Assembly (NCBI GenBank): GCA_043721855.1
Contig: JAYSPY010000027.1
Span: 1 to 35,521, forward strand
Reading direction: 5' to 3'
Source: JACMNW01 sp043721855
GTDB lineage: Bacteria > Pseudomonadota > Alphaproteobacteria > Rhodobacterales > Rhodobacteraceae
Length of the DNA: 35,521 nt
Shown here: one piece after another, positions 31,915 to 35,521 of the stretch
How positions within the stretch are numbered: the stretch's first letter is position 1
How the letters are laid out: each line of letters begins with the position of its first letter
The notes under the pieces: model-generated
Databases searched by the model: none
The model's input: the letters and a program-made list of their open reading frames with translations, nothing else
Told to the model about the DNA's origin: nothing
Position numbers and translations under genes: made by a program

Positions 31915-32154
31915 ATGGCCCCCGATACTGCCCTTGATTGCGAAGGCCTGCTTTGCCCCTTGCCCGTTCTAAAGGCACGCAAGCAGTTGATAGGCATGCC
32001 CGTGGGCGCCGTTTTATCCCTGCGTGCCACAGATCCGATGGCCGCGATTGACGTGCCGCATTTTTGTGCCGAGGCGGGCCACAGCTTGCTAACAGTCCAT
32101 CAAGATGGCCTTGTGCACATCTACTTGATCCAGCGCGGACCGGACAAAAACTAA
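31915..32154 (+). CDS. tusA: TusA-family sulfurtransferase
   Basis: A 79-residue sulfur-carrier protein. The CPxP signature is in CEGLLCPLPVLKARKQL, with Cys14 as the persulfide-carrying residue and an extra Cys9. The rest (GAVLSLRATDPMAAIDVPHF) matches the TusA/SirA two-layer fold. TusA passes sulfane sulfur in tRNA thiolation and other sulfur relays. AAGGGAT precedes ATG 31915. It diverges from ccdA and converges on rne. Confidence 0.92.
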   Translation: MAPDTALDCEGLLCPLPVLKARKQLIGMPVGAVLSLRATDPMAAIDVPHFCAEAGHSLLTVHQDGLVHIYLIQRGPDKN

Positions 32155-32183
32155 GGGCGCCGGGTTTTCCCGACGCCCCAAGC
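32154..32183. terminator. Terminator between convergent tusA and rne
   Basis: GGGCGCCGGG and CCCGACGCCC form a stem with one mismatch around TTTT, directly after the tusA stop and just before the rne stop on the other strand. Its position suits both transcripts. Confidence 0.65.
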
Positions 32184-32185
32184 TT

Positions 32186-34771
32186 TTAGCGACCCAAGGC
32201 CCACCAGCCTTTTCGCTTTGGTTTTTCCGGCCCCTCATCAACGGGGCCCGCATCAACTGGGCCCGCATCAACTGGCGGCACGTAGACACCAGCCGCAGCC
32301 ACAACCGGCGCTTGAACTGCCACTGGTTCAGCTATCGAAGGCTCGGCTGGATCAACCACGGCTGCGACGACCACCTCTGCCTCTGCCATAGCGGCGGCTT
32401 TGGCTTTGCTAACCCTTGGTGCGCGGGGTTTGGGTTTGGGTTTTTCGGGCACGGCTTCTGGCAGGTCCACACCGACAGGCACCGCTTCGACAACGGCTTC
32501 AACCACTGCCACCGTTTCGGCGGGCACACTTTCGGGCGCCGCGACTTTCGGCTTTGCCGTGCGGCTGCGCGTGCGGCCACGCGGTTTTGATGCAGGCTTC
32601 TCCTCTGTCGAAGCGACCTCAGCTGCCGGGGCGGCACCGTTTTCAGCAGCGTTTTCGGCGTCGTCACCGTCTTCGCCATCATCTGCGTCGTCGGCTGCAC
32701 CTTCCGCGCCACTTTGCCCAAGGCCAGCCCCACCACGCCGACGCCGACGGCGCTTGCGTTTTTTCTTTGCCCCGTCACCGTTTTCAGCCACATCGACGGC
32801 AGTTTTGGTCACACTGACCACCTCTGCATCATCAACCTCGTCGATGATCTCGTCATCTTCGACAAAATCATCTGCCTCATCGACATCGGCACCCATCATG
32901 GATGAATTGCCCGAAATCACCGCTGATGCAGCTTCCGATACCAGCCGTGTCGCAGTCTTGAACTTTTCAATCGAATAATCCGGGCTGACCAGTGCCGGAT
33001 CACATTCTATCCGCACGGCCATCCCATAGCGCGCCTCGATCAGCGCAATATGTTCGCGCTTTTCGTTGATCAGGAAGTTGATAATGCCAATCGGCGCTTT
33101 CAGCAGCACCTCTTTGCTGCGCTTGCGTGTGCCTTCTTCTTCCAGCGCGCGCAGCACCTGCAGCCCAAGACTGTCATCCGACCGGATCAGACCCGTGCCA
33201 TGGCAATGCGGGCAAGGCTGTGTTGTGCTTTCCAACATGCCCGGCCGCAACCGCTGGCGCGACATTTCCAGCAGGCCAAATCCTGAAATGCGGCCCACCT
33301 GAATGCGGGCGCGGTCGGTTTTCAGCTTGTCCTTGATGCGCTTTTCAACGGCCAGATTGTTGCGCCGCTCTTCCATATCGATAAAGTCGATCACGATCAG
33401 CCCGGCCAGATCGCGCAGGCGCAACTGGCGGGCCACCTCTTCGGCGGCCTCCAGATTGGTTTTCAGCGCGGTGTCCTCGATCGAGCCTTCCTTCGTCGCC
33501 CGGCCCGAGTTGACATCGATGGCCACCAGCGCCTCGGTGATGCCAATCACGATGTAGCCGCCGGATTTCAGCTGCACCGTCGGGTTGAACATGCCACCCA
33601 GATAGCTTTCCACCTGATAGCGCGCAAACAGCGGCACAGATTCGTCGTAGCGCATCACGGATTTCGCATGTGCCGGCATGATCATGCGCATGAAGTCTTT
33701 GGCGGTGCGATAGCCTGCCTCGCCCTCAACCAGCACTTCCTCGATCTCGCGGTTGTACAGATCGCGGATCGACCGCTTGATCAGATCGCCTTCCTCATAA
33801 ATCGGGGCGGGCGCTATCGACTTCAGGGTCAATTCGCGCACCTGCTCCCACAGACGCATCAGGTATTCGTAATCGCGCCGAATTTCCGGCTTGGTGCGCT
33901 TGGCGCCTGCGGTGCGGATGATCAGGCCAGCGCCTTCCGGCACTTCAATTTCTTGCGCGATTTCTTTCAGCTTCTTGCGGTCGGCAGCCATGGTGATCTT
34001 GCGCGAAATGCCGCCACCGCGTGCGGTGTTTGGCATCAAAACGCAGTAACGGCCCGCCAGTGACAGATAAGTGGTCAGGGCCGCACCTTTGTTCTGACGC
34101 TCTTCCTTGACCACCTGCACCAGCATGATCTGGCGCACTTTGACCACTTCCTGGATCTTGTAGCGGCGCGCGCGGGGGCGTCGGGCTTGGCTGATTTCTT
34201 CGGCCACGTCTTCTTCGGCGATGGATTCGATTTCCGCATCTGTGTCAGACGCATGATCCACCGCGCTGAAAGGCTGATCGTTTTCACCCCCATCCAGCGA
34301 TGTGCGCGGGCTTTCAACCAGCGCATCCGCCCCGGTTTCATCGCCCAAATCGACCACATCCATGCTGGTTGTGGCGGGGGCGCTTACAACCGCATCGTCC
34401 GATGAAGCAGCTGCCGCGCGCGGCGCTGGCCGGGAACGGCGACGGTTGTTGCTTCTATTGTCTTCCTCATCCTCCGCCCGGGCAAAAGCGCGTTCTTCTT
34501 CCAACAGCGCTTTGCGGTCGGCCAGCGGGATCTGGTAATAATCCGGGTGAATTTCGGCAAAGGCCAAAAACCCATGCCGATTGCCGCCGTAATCAATAAA
34601 CGCCGCCTGCAGTGACGGCTCGACCCGCGTTACCTTGGCGAGGTAGATATTTCCGGCAATCTGCCGTTTGTTAATGGTTTCAAAATCGAATTCCTCGACC
34701 TTGTTTCCATCCACCACCACAACCCGAGTTTCCTCGGCGTGGGTGGCATCGATAAGCATCTTTTTGACCAT
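32186..34771 (-). CDS. rne: Ribonuclease E
   Basis: An 861-residue endoribonuclease, the core of the degradosome, used in mRNA decay and rRNA/tRNA processing. The N-terminus KKMLIDATHAEETRVVVVDG begins the S1 domain. That domain is split by an acidic, disordered insert of about 110 residues (from about residue 95 to 205), a known alphaproteobacterial feature. Asp419 in VAIDVNSG and Asp462 in IVIDFIDM keep the 43-residue spacing of the E. coli magnesium ligands. CPHCHG is the Zn-link. The C-terminal third is low-complexity, with an Arg/Lys run (KKKRKRRRRRRGG), tandem GPVDA repeats and a GWWALGR tail. ATG 34771 matches the family start. Confidence 0.96.
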   Translation of the reverse strand: MVKKMLIDATHAEETRVVVVDGNKVEEFDFETINKRQIAGNIYLAKVTRVEPSLQAAFIDYGGNRHGFLAFAEIHPDYYQIPLADRKALLEEERAFARAEDEEDNRSNNRRRSRPAPRAAAASSDDAVVSAPATTSMDVVDLGDETGADALVESPRTSLDGGENDQPFSAVDHASDTDAEIESIAEEDVAEEISQARRPRARRYKIQEVVKVRQIMLVQVVKEERQNKGAALTTYLSLAGRYCVLMPNTARGGGISRKITMAADRKKLKEIAQEIEVPEGAGLIIRTAGAKRTKPEIRRDYEYLMRLWEQVRELTLKSIAPAPIYEEGDLIKRSIRDLYNREIEEVLVEGEAGYRTAKDFMRMIMPAHAKSVMRYDESVPLFARYQVESYLGGMFNPTVQLKSGGYIVIGITEALVAIDVNSGRATKEGSIEDTALKTNLEAAEEVARQLRLRDLAGLIVIDFIDMEERRNNLAVEKRIKDKLKTDRARIQVGRISGFGLLEMSRQRLRPGMLESTTQPCPHCHGTGLIRSDDSLGLQVLRALEEEGTRKRSKEVLLKAPIGIINFLINEKREHIALIEARYGMAVRIECDPALVSPDYSIEKFKTATRLVSEAASAVISGNSSMMGADVDEADDFVEDDEIIDEVDDAEVVSVTKTAVDVAENGDGAKKKRKRRRRRRGGAGLGQSGAEGAADDADDGEDGDDAENAAENGAAPAAEVASTEEKPASKPRGRTRSRTAKPKVAAPESVPAETVAVVEAVVEAVPVGVDLPEAVPEKPKPKPRAPRVSKAKAAAMAEAEVVVAAVVDPAEPSIAEPVAVQAPVVAAAGVYVPPVDAGPVDAGPVDEGPEKPKRKGWWALGR

Positions 34772-35186
34772 TGTGTTCCATGGCACCCATGCCAACCGAT
34801 ACCAGCAGGGATTAAACTTGGCGGCGGGTCAGCGGGCATGTGGTGGCTTGTTCGGGCGATGGCGCGCGTAACAACAGCGTCTGGGGCCCTTGTCAGAGCC
34901 TCCTTCAGTCTTGCCGTCAGCTTTGCACGCTTCATCACGGTTCTGTTCCGGGCACCTTCAGGATACCCACTTAAAAAAAGCCTGCGTTTGTCAAAGACTT
35001 TGCAGGCAATACCCCGACTTTTTGGGCCGATCCGACTGATCCTTCCGCGACACAAATTGCGCCATCAAAAAGACCAGAGAATTCTGTCGCAGGCGCAACC
35101 TATGGCTGCATGACTGCTTACATCAATTCTACCCGCGAAGGGTGCGCAAAGACAATGGCTGATTTCGCGCGCCCGCTACATCGACG
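34772..35186 (-). other. rne leader / intergenic region
   Basis: This 415-bp stretch separates rne from the upstream dctD-like gene on the same strand. It holds a strong terminator at 34973-35007. In E. coli the long rne leader mediates autoregulation by RNase E, and a similar role is possible here. An overlapping frame that starts MKRAKLTARLKEAL near 34935 runs into rne out of frame. I do not regard it as a gene. Confidence 0.5.
34973..35007 (-). terminator. Rho-independent terminator upstream of rne
   Basis: On the minus strand GCCTGC (35002-35007) pairs with GCAGGC (34980-34985), followed directly by seven T (34973-34979). It lies 180 bp after the dctD-like stop and 201 bp before rne, so it either ends the dctD transcript or attenuates read-through into rne. 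Confidence 0.75.
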
Positions 35187-35521
35187 TTACACATAATCCC
35201 CGCGTGTCAGCGTGTATTTCGCCATCTTTTCGTTCAGCGTCCGGCGCGGCAGGCACAGTTCTTCCATTACCGCGACGATGCTGCCCTTGTGGCGGCGCAT
35301 CGTATTGTCGATCAACATCCGCTCGAACGCTTCGACATAATCTTTCAATGGCTTGCCTTCGGTGGTCAAGGCAGGCCCCGCCGCCTCGTTATCCGCCATC
35401 AGCAGTGATGCAATCGACCCCGATCCCCGCCGGTTTTGCAACACCGCGCGTTCGGCGATATTCACCAACTGACGGACATTTCCCGGCCAAGGTGCCTGCA
35501 ACAACTGTGCGGCCTCCTGTG
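35187..35521 (-). CDS. dctD: NtrC-family sigma-54 response regulator, C-terminal part (DctD-like), partial
   Basis: The last 111 codons of a regulator that continues beyond the right edge. APWPGNVRQLVNIAERAV is the end of the AAA+ sigma-54-activation domain (WPGNVRQL). The rest is a Fis-type helix-turn-helix: FERMLIDNTMRRHKGSIVAV, then LCLPRRTLNEKMAKYTLTR. The RRTLNEKM recognition helix and the tail ending RGDYV are typical of DctD, which activates C4-dicarboxylate transport genes with sigma-54. The receiver domain and partner kinase would lie outside the window. Confidence 0.85.
   Translation of the reverse strand, partial: QEAAQLLQAPWPGNVRQLVNIAERAVLQNRRGSGSIASLLMADNEAAGPALTTEGKPLKDYVEAFERMLIDNTMRRHKGSIVAVMEELCLPRRTLNEKMAKYTLTRGDYV

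Noticed and set aside
34630..34935. Upstream frame (MKRAKLTARLKEAL...) that overlaps the start of rne
   Set aside because: It overlaps rne by about 140 bp out of frame, and its later part is clearly the shadow of the conserved rne N-terminus. I see no independent support.

Overview
The window looks like the chromosome of a marine Rhodobacteraceae (Roseobacter-type) alphaproteobacterium. This rests on protein resemblance and gene order, not on a database search. The markers are an alphaproteobacterial RNase E with a large acidic insert in its S1 domain, an SspB-type ClpXP adaptor, the trgA-trgB tellurite-resistance pair, an AcuI-like acrylyl-CoA reductase, fumC followed by a DUF4169 gene and a ribbon-helix-helix gene, and a DctD-type regulator at the right edge. 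Most genes are ordinary and single-copy. The unusual material lies in two eroded mobile-element patches and in a few intergenic sites.

Layout. 1-1215: a decayed IS3-family element on the minus strand. 1238-4267 (minus): an operon of cupin, cysteine-synthase-like PLP enzyme and group II PLP decarboxylase. It is divergent from a CadC-like winged-helix/TPR regulator (4407-5957), and a direct repeat with an 11-bp period lies between them. 6282-7680: an eroded patch with a broken tyrosine integrase and a second IS3 remnant. 7902-10072 (minus): a SpuC-like aminotransferase and a GntR/FCD regulator, with a promoter/operator between them. 10236-12464 (plus): a sugar-isomerase-like TIM-barrel protein and a Gfo/Idh/MocA oxidoreductase. 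12522-16815 (minus): photolyase, cyclopropane-fatty-acid synthase, TrgA and a GGCT-Nudix TrgB. This reads as a photooxidative/tellurite stress operon with an RpoE-like promoter. 16962-19926 (minus): a VC1184-type PLP protein, AcuI and a DinB-family protein. 20143-21195 (plus): an orphan PotD-like binding protein. 21293-22532: a tiny membrane ORF, 71-bp tandem repeats and an SGNH hydrolase. 22825-24958 (plus): a DUF1194 protein, a truncated chrB remnant and chrA. 25041-28276 (plus): sspB, a PmtA-like methyltransferase, fumC and three small conserved genes. 28328-31763 (minus): a P450, a membrane alpha/beta hydrolase and CcdA. 31915-32154 (plus): TusA. 32186-35521 (minus): rne and the end of a dctD-like gene.

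The most unusual signal is in the two IS3 remnants. They are peppered with at least ten short palindromic insertions of about 40 bp in two families. Type A has variable but exactly complementary arms around a CCC loop. Type B has a CGCCATTGG-type arm. The insertions interrupt transposase reading frames, several next to catalytic DDE codons. I did not see copies in the intact genes of this window. Arm sequences differ between type A copies while staying fully complementary, which points to selection on, or generation through, the hairpin.
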